Positions 15,570 to 24,935 of a stretch of DNA of 64,000 nucleotides are shown here, piece after piece. The stretch comes from Paenibacillus sp. MAHUQ-63 (lineage in GTDB: Bacteria > Bacillota > Bacilli > Paenibacillales > NBRC-103111). Each line of letters begins with the position of its first letter. Position 1 is the stretch's first letter. The translations under genes were made by a program, and so were the position numbers. A model generated the notes under the pieces. The model made no database searches. It saw nothing but the letters and a program-made list of their open reading frames with translations, and had not been told where the DNA came from. The stretch is taken from assembly GCF_028765165.1 (NCBI RefSeq), contig NZ_JARADB010000001.1, positions 744,001 to 808,000 on the forward strand. Direction: 5' to 3'.

Positions 15570-17483
15570 TCACCCCGCCTCCGCTTCTTTCACGCGCGGG
15601 AAGCACATGACGACCTCCGTCTCGATATACCGCTGGCTCTTGAACTCGATCGTCCCCTTCATGGCCTCAACGATTTGGAAGGTAACCATGAGACCGAGGC
15701 CTGTACCCTTCGTTTTGGTCGAGAAATAAGGCTCCCCTAACTTCGCCAACTTCGCCGGTTCAATTCCCTCCCCATTGTCTTTGATATGAATGTAGATGTG
15801 CTCCTGCTTCTCATAAGCCCAGATATGAATCTGGCCTTCACCATCCTCTTGGAAAGCTTCTATGCTATTTTTGATAAGATTAATCAGCACTTGCTTGAAC
15901 TTCGAAACATTGCCGCGAATATAAAGCCCGGAAGGAACATGAACCGTAATTCGTCCGCCATGCAAAGTAGCGAGAGGCACAATAATGCCTTCGATTTGTT
16001 TGATTTCATTGGCTACATTGAGGTCCGCCAAGTCTTCCAGCTGCGGTTTCGAGAAGCTCAGAAAATCGGTAATAATCGTCGAAGCCCGGTCCAGCTCCTC
16101 GATGGCTACTCGCATGTATTCTTGATTTTTGCCATCTGTACGGGAAGCGACAAGCTGAAGGAAACCTCTTGTGACCTGCAGCGGATTCCTCACCTCATGG
16201 GCGACGGATGCAGCCAGCGCGCTAATGATTTCCATTTTCTCAGACAGCTGGAGCTGGTGATTGTAAAATTCGAGTTCCTTGGAATAATTCATCATCAGTG
16301 CCTGATTCATGGCGAAGCGTCTGACCAGAATGACCACGAGGGCAATAAATAAGGCGATCACCCCCCATTTCCACAGAAAAAACTGGTAATTCCCGGAAGA
16401 GGCGTAATAGTTGGTCAAATCCAATATGCCCATAGACGCCAACATCGCAAAGCCGCTGGAAAAAATGACCGCTTCCTTATTCCCTTTGCGAACCAGCTTA
16501 ATGCATAAACCAATGATCAATATGAATTGGCAAACCATGATTACGGCCAAAACCGTAACGGATGCGAAAAAGTAGACATTGAGCAGTTGATTACGACTCA
16601 GCAGATTCACGCACATGAGTAAAATTAACAAGCCGGAGTAAGCCATTTGGAACTTCCGAAACCAGCGTACCCATGTAAACCTGCCGTCATCGAAGATCCG
16701 TTCAATAAAATAAGTGAGTGCCGGCAAAAATAAAAAAAGCGCGACATCGAATGAAGCACTATAAATACCGCCATATTGCGTGAAGTTGGCGTACATGAAG
16801 GGCGAGTAAGTGATGAAAATAACGCCTACCGATAAACTAAGCACACTGATGATCGCCCAGCTTTGGAATTGACCGCGGTTCAGAAAAACGGAACCGATCA
16901 GCATGATCGCAGCGATGAAAAGAAATGAACATCCGAAAATGATATTTTGCAGATCCTTCAGCATGAACGACCGCATTAACGCTGTGTAATGGCCGAGTCT
17001 GACATCGGAGTATATGCTTAACCGGTCCATTGAAGTCTCAAGCTTCAAATAGACCGTTTTCTCCCCATCCTCGCTGCTGATCGGAAATAAGCTTCGTTGG
17101 GTATCGTAGGGAAAATGATAATTCGCCTCCCAAACGACATGATGGTCTATGTATACTTTCGTTCGTTGTGACCGAATATCTTCTATGTACATCCCATAGT
17201 CTTTAGGTATGCCGGACGGAAGCTGAATTTTGATCCAAGCCGATGTAACAAGCGCCGGTTTATGCGGTGCAGGTTGACCGTTTCTCACGGCAATCCACTT
17301 ATCCGGTGAAATTAATTCCACTTCCTCCAATCCGCCCGGAGGATCGCCCCACATAACGCTCCATTCTGGAATCGTTTTCATTTCAATAGATTGTTCATTT
17401 TCATGAGCTCGCGAACCTGTCCATACACTAGATAATATGACAATAATTAAACCTATCCAGCACATCTGAATGACCCGCTTCAC
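15570..17483 (-). CDS. membrane sensor histidine kinase, orphan
   Basis: About 637 residues from GTG 17483, five nt after AAGGTG; the longer frame to 17540 has no ribosome site. A signal-anchor (about 5-25) precedes an extracellular beta-rich domain (about 30-165) like those of 7TM-DISM receptors. Seven or so membrane helices follow (about 180-400), then a HisKA domain with phospho-acceptor in VAHEVRNPLQVTRGFLQL and an ATPase domain with N box NLIKNSIEAF, DNGEGIEP and GTGLGL. The layout resembles sporulation kinases that feed a shared phosphorelay. No response regulator is adjacent, so the partner is unknown. Its stop lies 16 bp from repeat array A. Confidence 0.9.
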   Translation of the reverse strand: MKRVIQMCWIGLIIVILSSVWTGSRAHENEQSIEMKTIPEWSVMWGDPPGGLEEVELISPDKWIAVRNGQPAPHKPALVTSAWIKIQLPSGIPKDYGMYIEDIRSQRTKVYIDHHVVWEANYHFPYDTQRSLFPISSEDGEKTVYLKLETSMDRLSIYSDVRLGHYTALMRSFMLKDLQNIIFGCSFLFIAAIMLIGSVFLNRGQFQSWAIISVLSLSVGVIFITYSPFMYANFTQYGGIYSASFDVALFLFLPALTYFIERIFDDGRFTWVRWFRKFQMAYSGLLILLMCVNLLSRNQLLNVYFFASVTVLAVIMVCQFILIIGLCIKLVRKGNKEAVIFSSGFAMLASMGILDLTNYYASSGNYQFFLWKWGVIALFIALVVILVRRFAMNQALMMNYSKELEFYNHQLQLSEKMEIISALAASVAHEVRNPLQVTRGFLQLVASRTDGKNQEYMRVAIEELDRASTIITDFLSFSKPQLEDLADLNVANEIKQIEGIIVPLATLHGGRITVHVPSGLYIRGNVSKFKQVLINLIKNSIEAFQEDGEGQIHIWAYEKQEHIYIHIKDNGEGIEPAKLAKLGEPYFSTKTKGTGLGLMVTFQIVEAMKGTIEFKSQRYIETEVVMCFPRVKEAEAG

Positions 17484-17598
17484 GCTTTCACCTTCCCCGA
17501 CAAAACTTACAGCCTTGAACAATGACATAGGCATTAACATTATTTCGACAATCCGACCACCTTTCCTTCTTTTACCAAGTAAACATTAGAAGAGCAAA

Positions 17599-17640
17599 AA
17601 TAACCGCCCCCCTGTTCACATAACGGGGAAAGCGGTTATT
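17599..17640 (-). terminator. terminator after yhaM
   Basis: AATAACCGC (17599-17607) pairs with GCGGTTATT (17632-17640). On the minus strand the stem ends in a T-run. It lies 33 bp past the YhaM stop. Confidence 0.85.
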
Positions 17641-17672
17641 AAGCGCCGCCAGACTATCCTGACGGCTTCCCA

Positions 17673-18629
17673 TTATAAGTTCAAACGATACATCGCTTTA
17701 TTCTCCAACCCGCGGATAACCGGGGTCCAGGCATCCGTTTCCGGCGTTACCTGCAAGCTATCCTCGACCATCTGGAGCTTCGCATCCATCGAGTCGATGT
17801 AGTGCAGGGCGACGGCTTCCGGGATTTGCGGCAGCACCGGGCTTCCCCATTCCGGCAAATTATGATGGGACAGCACGATGTGCTGCAGCCCGATCACCAC
17901 ATCGGACTGCAGGTCCAGCCCATGGTGCAGTGCCGCTTCCGTGATCCAGCTCGACGCCATCGAAATATGACCGAGCAGCTTGCCCTGCACGCTGTATTCC
18001 GTGACGATGCCCAGCTGGGCGGTCATTTCTTCCGGTTTGGCGATATCGTGCAGAATGATACCCGCTTTAATCAGGTCGGGATTAAGGAATGGGCGCTGCT
18101 TGCAAATGAACTCGCCGATTTCCAGCATACGCACAATGTGATAGGCGAGACCTGCGAAATATGCGTGATGATGCGTTTTGGCGGCCGGATAGTGGTTCAG
18201 CTTCTCTCCTACTTTGGCCACACAGTACGATACGATGGATTTCACCGCCTCATTCGTGATGCTGGCCATAACGTTATTTATCGTATGAATGAGATCCATC
18301 GGACTTATGGGAGCCGACCGGATGAAGTCCGTCATCTGCACGCCATCTTCGGGCAGCACCTTGCGGATTCTCCCGATTTTCACCTGTAATTTATCCCGGT
18401 ATGTCTGCACGAGCCCTTGGACCTTCACGAGCGTCATCGGGAAAAAGGTTTCCTTGTCCGCCGCGCTGACATCCCACATCTTGGCGGTGACTTGCCCGCT
18501 GGCATCGCACAGCACGATATCCATGAAATCTTTGGCCGGCGTCGTATTCGTTTGTTTAATTTCCAATTCTTTAATTAGATAGAAACCGAGAAATTCATCT
18601 GGGGCTTGCATGTGCTTAATTAACGTCAT
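17673..18629 (-). CDS. yhaM: 3'-5' exoribonuclease YhaM
   Basis: 318 residues from the ATG at 18629, which has GGAGGA six nt upstream; the track-length frame to 18650 reads through that site. An N-terminal OB-fold (about 10-110, FMDIVLCDASGQVTAKMWDV) is followed by an HD phosphohydrolase domain with KTHHHAYFAGLAYH, GIILHDIAKPEE and LQHIVLSHHNLPEWGSPVLP, the YhaM signature. Length matches the Bacillus enzyme (about 314). It degrades RNA and ssDNA in the cytosol in a metal-dependent manner. A TATAAT-like -10 (18659-18664, minus strand) lies just upstream. Monocistronic, with its own terminator. Confidence 0.95.
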   Translation of the reverse strand: MTLIKHMQAPDEFLGFYLIKELEIKQTNTTPAKDFMDIVLCDASGQVTAKMWDVSAADKETFFPMTLVKVQGLVQTYRDKLQVKIGRIRKVLPEDGVQMTDFIRSAPISPMDLIHTINNVMASITNEAVKSIVSYCVAKVGEKLNHYPAAKTHHHAYFAGLAYHIVRMLEIGEFICKQRPFLNPDLIKAGIILHDIAKPEEMTAQLGIVTEYSVQGKLLGHISMASSWITEAALHHGLDLQSDVVIGLQHIVLSHHNLPEWGSPVLPQIPEAVALHYIDSMDAKLQMVEDSLQVTPETDAWTPVIRGLENKAMYRLNL

Positions 18630-18709
18630 TTTAGTTCCTCCATATGTCATTAGGAACTATTATACTATGAAAATGGAGGAAAGGCGGCATACAAAATGAT
18701 AGAGTCGTT

Positions 18710-19933
18710 CTACGGCCCCTGCATCGCCTGCATCACCATCTCTCCGAAAGCCTCCGGTTCGTTCGCATAATTATAAATGCCAAGGAATGCCTGCGTCACT
18801 GCAGGATTCGCGGCGATAACTTGATTCACGATCGCTTGCTCTGCCGTAACGGGAGTAACTTTCGTCATTTGGCAAGCCATCCCGTAGCGGGACATCAGCT
18901 TGGACTCCATCGCCGCTTGATAACGCCCTGCCAACTGTTCCCAATTGCCGGCCCAATCCTCTTCCTCGGATAAGAGCGAGGTCAGCAATCGAGCGCCGTA
19001 GATCGCATCGTGCATGCCCTGCCCCACCGCGGGATCCTTGAAAGAAACGGCGTCTCCGACAAGCGCCCAGCCCTGGCCCAGCCCTTGAAACCAGTCGTTA
19101 TCATAGCCCAGCAGTCCTCGAACCGGCTCTTCCAGCTTCGCTGCGCGCAACCGCTCGGGGAAGCCTGTGTCCGGGAACCCGCAATCGACAAGCTCGCGGA
19201 AAGCTGCCTCCGGTCCGGATTTGAATTTGTCCATCCATTCCGTGCTCACCAGCGGAAACATGACGCCAACAACGACGAGTTCGTCGCTAGTGGGGAATAG
19301 GATCGCCAGACGATCTCTCATTTTATAAAACTCCACACAAGGCTCCCCCTCCTGCCGATACCCGGAAAAGTAACCTACATACGAAGCATAGTCCGTCGGT
19401 ACAGCCATTATCCGCTCGCTCCGCACCAAATCGCGCACCGTCGAATGGCGGCCGTCCGCTCCGACCACCAGCCTGGCTGTGAATTGCTCTCTACGGCCAT
19501 CGCGTCCCACGCCTGCAATACCAGTGACCGTATCGCCTTGCCGCAATACATCCGTAACCCGAAACCCTTGAATGGCGGTAACGAGCGGTGAAGCTGCCGC
19601 ATGCTCGAACAGAATGGAATCTAAATATTTGCGTCTGATGCACAAGCAGCACGATTCACCGGACACCTCGGGATACAGGCCGTCAATTACGGCATCGTCC
19701 ATTCGCACATAAGCCCTCCGGTACAAGGGGGTGCCCGTCTGCAGCAGCTTGTCCAGTACACCCATTTCCCTAAGCATAGCCACCGAATTGTTAAAAAAGT
19801 TATGCGTCGACAACATATCGCTTGGAAAAACAGACCGCTCCACGAGCAGCACTTTGAAGCCGGCCTGCGACAATTCATAAGCGAGCGAAGATCCGGCAAC
19901 GCGCGCCCCGACGACAATCACATCATAATTCAT
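18710..19933 (-). CDS. FAD-dependent monooxygenase/oxidoreductase
   Basis: 407 residues from the ATG at 19933 (GAGGAG eight nt upstream; the GTG at 19942 abuts that site). The Rossmann FAD site reads YDVIVVGARVAGSSLAYELS, and the second FAD motif is ALVGDAVSFKDPAVGQGMHD, as in para-hydroxybenzoate-hydroxylase-type and geranylgeranyl-reductase-like flavoproteins. No membrane anchor is seen. The substrate is unknown; family members hydroxylate aromatics, tailor natural products or inactivate antibiotics. It follows a LAL-type regulator gene (75 bp gap containing an inverted repeat), which may control it. Confidence 0.88.
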   Translation of the reverse strand: MNYDVIVVGARVAGSSLAYELSQAGFKVLLVERSVFPSDMLSTHNFFNNSVAMLREMGVLDKLLQTGTPLYRRAYVRMDDAVIDGLYPEVSGESCCLCIRRKYLDSILFEHAAASPLVTAIQGFRVTDVLRQGDTVTGIAGVGRDGRREQFTARLVVGADGRHSTVRDLVRSERIMAVPTDYASYVGYFSGYRQEGEPCVEFYKMRDRLAILFPTSDELVVVGVMFPLVSTEWMDKFKSGPEAAFRELVDCGFPDTGFPERLRAAKLEEPVRGLLGYDNDWFQGLGQGWALVGDAVSFKDPAVGQGMHDAIYGARLLTSLLSEEEDWAGNWEQLAGRYQAAMESKLMSRYGMACQMTKVTPVTAEQAIVNQVIAANPAVTQAFLGIYNYANEPEAFGEMVMQAMQGP

Positions 19934-19946
19934 GCTTTCCACTCCT

Positions 19947-19978
19947 CATCTGTTGAACTGTTTTCAGCTTAACAGATG
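19947..19978 (-). promoter_or_regulatory. inverted repeat upstream of FAD oxidoreductase
   Basis: CATCTGTT (19947-19954) and AACAGATG (19971-19978) are perfect arms; allowing two mismatches the stem extends to 14 bp with a four-base loop. It lies between the LAL regulator stop and the FAD gene ribosome site, so it could be an operator or a weak terminator. Confidence 0.45.
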
Positions 19979-20017
19979 CGTGGGGTGCGGCCAGCTAACG
20001 AAAGATATATGCGATCG

Positions 20018-22609
20018 TTATATTTTACTTTCATTCGCTTTCTGAACCGCCTGCACTCTCCCGTTCACCTGCAATTTGCTGTAGATCCGGTGGAGATGCA
20101 GCTTCACCGTGCCTTCCGACAACACCAGCCGCTCGGCAATGGCCTTGTTCGACAAGCCCTCCGCCATAAGCTGCAGCACTTCCCGCTCGCGAGGAGTCAG
20201 CGTATGCACGGAGCTTGCGCTCTGACGCTCCCCCGCGTGCCCCTCCTGAGCGATAGATACTATGCTTTGCAGATAAGACAGCGATACCCCGTCCGACTGA
20301 ATGTCCGGCATATATTTGCTTCGCCGTACCTCGGCATAGCGGGTAAGCAAAGCCGATAGCTCCTTTCCGGCAAATATGCGCAAGTAACCCTCCTGCTCTC
20401 CCAAGCAAAGCGCCTTATGCAGCTGAAGCAGCGACGTATGAGGCTCATCCAACCAGTGATGAATTTGCGCCAGACACAGCCGAACCTCGATCTCCGTCAT
20501 GATGCTGCCGGAGGACTGCGCCTTCCGCATGAGCTTCTCGCACCATAGAAGTGCTTCGCGGATATCGCCTCCGGCCATTAAGACACGGATGAACGTCAGC
20601 AGCTCGTCGTCCTGGTCGCCGATCATCTCGTTTCTTTTGCCCCATGAGGCAGCCGCCATCCATGGGCCGGTATCCTCCGTAATGCCAACCTCCAGCCGGC
20701 AGCGAATGTAATACGCATAGAGCAGGTCGTGCCACCGGGAACCCGGGAGATCCTCTGCGTTCACATACGCCATTGCTTCCCGAAGGATGGCAAGAGCAGA
20801 TTCCGCCCCTTCTCGATCTCTTGTGATCTTAGAACGAACGATCTCTGCAGGCACATAAGCCCCCATAACCCGGTTCAACCTCGCAAGGCGAACCGCATCG
20901 TCGGCCCAACGCAGCGCTTCGTCGAGCCGGTTCTGCTCATAACAAACTTCGCTCAGCGCCGCCCTTTGATAAGCCGTGAACGGGTAATCGTGAAACCCGT
21001 GCTTGTCAATGAATGAGCCGTATAACCGGTGATAGCGCTTCGCCTGTTTGATCCGTCCGCGAAACCCGTAATAGCTGCGAATCAGCGGCAAACTTCCGGC
21101 GTTCATCTCCACCCCCATGCTGAACAGCATCGGCACATCTTGAAGGTCCGGCAGGCTCTCCTCCTCGCACATCTGCTGCAGCAAGGAATAGCACAGAGGG
21201 AAATCGCCCGCCAGCATGGCCTGAAAGCACCGGACCACTTTCAAATCCTCTCTGACTCCGATCAATTGCGGCGTGAGGGCATGAGCAGGCAGCTGCAGCG
21301 CGCGGTGCAGCGTATGGATGTGGACCTCCGTCTGCTCTTTGCGCCCCAGAAGCAGCTCCGTCCACACTTGAATCATCAGCATTTCCGGACGCTCCCGCAC
21401 AGCGGACGGCAACTGCAGCAGCCATCTGTGCAGGGTGGCCAGCTCCCTTCGCTTGAGCATCTCCGGCGCACTCTGCAGGATGAGACCCGCTGCCCGGCCG
21501 TACGCCGCTGCCGATAGCGCATGCTCGACGGCTTCTGCCGTGAAGCCTTGCTCCGCAAACCATTCGCATGCCGCCCTGTGGAGACCGCTCGCTTCCGCCC
21601 CCTCCAACTTGCTGCGCAAGAAGCTGGCGAACAAATGATGATACCGGTACCAATGCCTCTCCGCATCCAAGGGAATAACGAATAAGTTCGCTTTCTCCAT
21701 GTCCTGAAGCTCGTCCACCTGAACATCGCGCCCGATAAGCGCCGAGCAAAGTCCGGCGTTCATCCGCTCCGACACCGACGTTTTCACCAGGAACGACCGA
21801 ACGCGATCGGGCATATGGTCGAAAACCTCTTCCATCAAATAATCCACGACATACCGGTGATTTCCCTTGAAATCGTTCAACGCCTGGGGATGACCCGACA
21901 GATGGGTGAGCACAGCCAGCTGAACGCCGGCCGCCCACCCCTCCGTGCGCTCCGTTAACAGCTGCATAACCGCTTCACTAGGCGTGTCGCCGGTTTGCTT
22001 CAGCCAGAACGCCTTCATCTCATCCGGGGAGAAACGCAAATCCTTCAAACCGATTTCACACAGCTGGCCTCTGGCACGGAGCTTGCCGACGGCAATCGGC
22101 GGCTGCTTGCGGCTTAGCAGAATAAGATGGACATGCGGCGGCATACGGTCAAGGAAATAAGCAACCTGGGAATGGATCTCTTGGGAATCGATCACATGGT
22201 AATCATCGAGTACAAGCAGCACATCATGATGGATGTCAAATAAATCATGAAGCAGCCAATCAATCATTTCTTCCGCCGAGAACGAAATCGTTCGCAATAA
22301 GGAAAGCGATTTGTGGCCGAGCGCTGGATACAGCCGATGAAAGGCTGCTATGACATAAGTCCAGAACCGGAGCATGTCATTCTCCCCTTGATCCAAGGAA
22401 ACCCATGCGACGGGTACGGACCCGTGCAGCAGCCATTCGCCGACCAGCGTTGTTTTGCCGAAGCCCGGCGGCGACGTGACGAAGGTCACTTTGCAGGATA
22501 GCGCCTTGGACATGCCGGCCATCAAATGCTCCCGGGGGATATGATACGATGGCTGCTGCGGCCTATTTAATTTGGTCGGCAGCAGGGGTATATTCTGAAA
22601 TAGCTTCAT
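20018..22609 (-). CDS. MalT/LAL-type ATP-dependent LuxR regulator
   Basis: About 863 residues. The start at 22609 has GGGGAGG five nt upstream; the frame to 22636 would overlap the preceding gene. A STAND-type ATPase follows: Walker A SPPGFGKTT (about 46-54) and Walker B in DVLLVLDDYH. A long helical TPR-like region (about 320-790) leads into a C-terminal LuxR helix-turn-helix (LTPREREVLQLMAEGLSNKA...VKLHLHRIYSKLQV). By family knowledge it activates transcription on binding an inducer. It lies 23 bp after the secreted NTR/CuAO-like gene, so it may be in the tail of the SWIM-MoxR-VWA operon, and upstream of the FAD oxidoreductase. Confidence 0.93.
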   Translation of the reverse strand: MKLFQNIPLLPTKLNRPQQPSYHIPREHLMAGMSKALSCKVTFVTSPPGFGKTTLVGEWLLHGSVPVAWVSLDQGENDMLRFWTYVIAAFHRLYPALGHKSLSLLRTISFSAEEMIDWLLHDLFDIHHDVLLVLDDYHVIDSQEIHSQVAYFLDRMPPHVHLILLSRKQPPIAVGKLRARGQLCEIGLKDLRFSPDEMKAFWLKQTGDTPSEAVMQLLTERTEGWAAGVQLAVLTHLSGHPQALNDFKGNHRYVVDYLMEEVFDHMPDRVRSFLVKTSVSERMNAGLCSALIGRDVQVDELQDMEKANLFVIPLDAERHWYRYHHLFASFLRSKLEGAEASGLHRAACEWFAEQGFTAEAVEHALSAAAYGRAAGLILQSAPEMLKRRELATLHRWLLQLPSAVRERPEMLMIQVWTELLLGRKEQTEVHIHTLHRALQLPAHALTPQLIGVREDLKVVRCFQAMLAGDFPLCYSLLQQMCEEESLPDLQDVPMLFSMGVEMNAGSLPLIRSYYGFRGRIKQAKRYHRLYGSFIDKHGFHDYPFTAYQRAALSEVCYEQNRLDEALRWADDAVRLARLNRVMGAYVPAEIVRSKITRDREGAESALAILREAMAYVNAEDLPGSRWHDLLYAYYIRCRLEVGITEDTGPWMAAASWGKRNEMIGDQDDELLTFIRVLMAGGDIREALLWCEKLMRKAQSSGSIMTEIEVRLCLAQIHHWLDEPHTSLLQLHKALCLGEQEGYLRIFAGKELSALLTRYAEVRRSKYMPDIQSDGVSLSYLQSIVSIAQEGHAGERQSASSVHTLTPREREVLQLMAEGLSNKAIAERLVLSEGTVKLHLHRIYSKLQVNGRVQAVQKANESKI

Positions 22610-22632
22610 CGAATCCTCCCCTTTGACATTCT

Positions 22633-23724
22633 TCACTCGAAATCCGCTGCAGTTACCAGCCGATGCGCCGGCAGCGCGCCGGCCGGCTTGCCCAGCCTCT
22701 TCCCTACCTGTGCGCGGAATGCGGAATCGCTTTCGATTCGGCGAACCAGTTCGGGGGCTGCTAACAGCCGGATATCATTTTGCCCATTTTTCATATAAAA
22801 CTCAAGGATGTATTTCCTGTGCCCGATCTCTTCCTGCAGCATATCGGAGAAAGGGTGCGTTTGTGGCTGAACCTCCAGACCCGGCGGCATATGTCCATGA
22901 TAAGAGCGGTACGCAATCTCATCCTTTGTCAAACGGTCAACCTCAAGGCTGCCTTCCAAACCGACTTGAATCAGATAGCGCATTGCGAGCGTCATCGGTC
23001 CCTTCCGCTTGTCGATCGGCGTATGAATCACGACCATCGAGTTGTGCTCGATCCACCCGACCTCGTAGCCCATGCTCTCGGCGGCGAGCCGTACAGGAAC
23101 GAACCGCTCTTCACCGTATGCGATCGTTTCCGCTTGAAGCCGTTCCCTTGCAGATGCAGGAATGCTTCCCAATACTTCGAGTATATACGGAAGAGGAGCA
23201 TATACCGTATGATTTGAGATGAACGCTTGATCCATCTTTCCTTGGTCCTGCTGCTCCAGCGTAAGGCGGATCTCTCCCTGCCTGAACGCTTCTACCGCCT
23301 TATAGCCCGAAGGCTCCTCCGCTCTCGCCTCAAGCCATTGCACAAGCGCCTTCATGTGTTCAGTCCCATCCTCATACGCATCAAACACACTAATATACGG
23401 AATATCCCATCCCTGTGCGAAAAATAAATACGTCTTCCCTGCTTCAAGGCTTGCGCCGCATTGATCCGAATCGTCGTTCGTCACTACATAAGAAGAGGCC
23501 TTCCCTTTATATACGTCGAGCGGCTGGAGAACGGCCAGCGTCTGCGACGGATAGACGTCCTCCAGGCGCAGTACGGTGGCTGAGAAAATAGCGTTCGCGG
23601 CCAAATAATCCGCTTCCTGCGTTGTCGGCCCGCGTGAGCAGGCCTGCGCCGGCGGCGCTTGAATACCTGCAAGCACGACCAGCACAAGCACTAGGCTGAC
23701 TAGACGCTGCAGCCAGCTTATCAT
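22633..23724 (-). CDS. secreted protein with NTR/TIMP-like and CuAO-N-like parts
   Basis: 363 residues. A signal peptide (LVSLVLVLVVLAGIQAPPAQA) ends just before ACSRGP. Residues about 29-110 look like an OB-fold NTR/TIMP-like domain: a Cys at the mature N-terminus, AANAIFSATVLRLEDV, LDVYKGK, a second Cys in SDQCGASLEAGKTYLFFAQG. A later segment, EERFVPVRLAAESMGYEVGW with IEHNSMVVIHT, matches the copper-amine-oxidase N-terminal-like repeat common in Paenibacillus cell-surface proteins. It is likely exported. Its ATG overlaps the VWA stop by 4 bp (ATGA), so it is translationally coupled to that operon. The function is unknown. Confidence 0.75.
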   Translation of the reverse strand: MISWLQRLVSLVLVLVVLAGIQAPPAQACSRGPTTQEADYLAANAIFSATVLRLEDVYPSQTLAVLQPLDVYKGKASSYVVTNDDSDQCGASLEAGKTYLFFAQGWDIPYISVFDAYEDGTEHMKALVQWLEARAEEPSGYKAVEAFRQGEIRLTLEQQDQGKMDQAFISNHTVYAPLPYILEVLGSIPASARERLQAETIAYGEERFVPVRLAAESMGYEVGWIEHNSMVVIHTPIDKRKGPMTLAMRYLIQVGLEGSLEVDRLTKDEIAYRSYHGHMPPGLEVQPQTHPFSDMLQEEIGHRKYILEFYMKNGQNDIRLLAAPELVRRIESDSAFRAQVGKRLGKPAGALPAHRLVTAADFE

Positions 23725-24932
23725 CCCTGCCCGCCTCCTTGCTTCACGCGCTCGGCAAGCACGCCGAGATCGTGCCCCTTCAAGGCGCCTTCAATGAGCT
23801 CAGGCAGCTTATCGGGCGAACAGCCAAAGCATGGAATGCCGTACTGCGACAGCTTCTTGGCCACGGCCTCATCGTAAGACGGCACGCCCTGATCGGTCAA
23901 TGCCAGCAGACAGATCGTCTTGACGCCGGCTTGGTGCATCTCCGCAAGCTTCCGGATCATCTCCGTCCGGTTGCCGCCTTCGTACAGGTCCGAGACTAGA
24001 ATAAACAGCGTCTTCTTCGGTTCGGTAATGAACGGCGCGCAGTATGTGATGGACTTGTTAATATCCGTTCCGCCGCCAAGCTGTATGCCGAACAGCATGT
24101 CGACCGGATCCTCGGCACATTGCTCGCTCAAATCGACGACCTCCGTATCGAAAGCAACGACGCGCGTATCCAGCGCCGGCATGCTGGCGAATATCGAGCC
24201 GACAATCGAGGCGTAGATCACGGAGCCCGCCATCGAACCGCTCTGATCGATGTCGAGAATGACCGTCCACTCCTTGCTCCGCTTGGCACGATCGAAGAAA
24301 TATACCTTCTCCGGCAGCAGGAGTCCTCGTTCCTTGTCGAAATGCTTGAGATTTTTGCGGATCGTCGTCTTCCAATCGAGCCCTGTCACCGACGGCAGCG
24401 GCGAGTGCTGTCTGCGGTTCAGCGCGCCGGTCACCGCCCGGCGCAAATCCTGCGACAGCCGCTTCACGATCTCATCCACAACCGCCTTAACCAGTTGTCT
24501 GGCCGTGTCCTTCGTCTTCTCGGGGATTTTCCCTTTGAGCGCCATCAGCGTAGCCACCATCTGAATATCCGGCTTCACCTGAGCCAGCAGCTCCGGCTCG
24601 AACAACAGCTGCTTGAGGCCCCTGCGCTCGATGGCATCCCCCTGGATGACAGAAACGACATCCGGCGGGAAGAACGTGCGGATATCGCCCAGCCACTTGG
24701 CCAGCTTCGGCATGGATGCGCCTAGCCCCGCTTTGCGGGGACCGCCCGCACCCGTTCCGGCGTCACCTCCGCCGAAGGTGTCGTCATAAATGGCGGCGAG
24801 CGCTTCATCCATAAGCCGCGTTTCCTCATCAAGCATAGCTTCGCCTGTGCCATAAGCTTGCAGCTTCTCTTCGACGGCTGCACCAAGTATTAACCGCCAA
24901 CGGTTTAATTGCTCCTGATCGATTGTCGTCAT
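23721..24932 (-). CDS. VWA domain protein of SWIM-MoxR cluster
   Basis: 403 residues, cytosolic. A helical N-terminal part (about 1-215) leads to a von Willebrand A domain (about 222-390) with an intact metal-ion-dependent adhesion site: DIDQSGSM (Asp229, Ser231, Ser233), the Thr of GGGTDINKS and the Asp of LVSDLYEGG. It is of the CoxE-like type that partners MoxR ATPases. It follows DUF5682 by 3 bp and overlaps the next gene by 4 bp. Probably an effector or adaptor worked on by the MoxR ATPase encoded at 27233-28330. Confidence 0.9.
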   Translation of the reverse strand: MTTIDQEQLNRWRLILGAAVEEKLQAYGTGEAMLDEETRLMDEALAAIYDDTFGGGDAGTGAGGPRKAGLGASMPKLAKWLGDIRTFFPPDVVSVIQGDAIERRGLKQLLFEPELLAQVKPDIQMVATLMALKGKIPEKTKDTARQLVKAVVDEIVKRLSQDLRRAVTGALNRRQHSPLPSVTGLDWKTTIRKNLKHFDKERGLLLPEKVYFFDRAKRSKEWTVILDIDQSGSMAGSVIYASIVGSIFASMPALDTRVVAFDTEVVDLSEQCAEDPVDMLFGIQLGGGTDINKSITYCAPFITEPKKTLFILVSDLYEGGNRTEMIRKLAEMHQAGVKTICLLALTDQGVPSYDEAVAKKLSQYGIPCFGCSPDKLPELIEGALKGHDLGVLAERVKQGGGQG

Positions 24933-24935
24933 AGG

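Noticed and set aside
14936-15740. Plus-strand reading frames across array A
   Set aside because: They follow the 300-bp repeat, are Arg/Ala-rich from high GC, and have no ribosome site.
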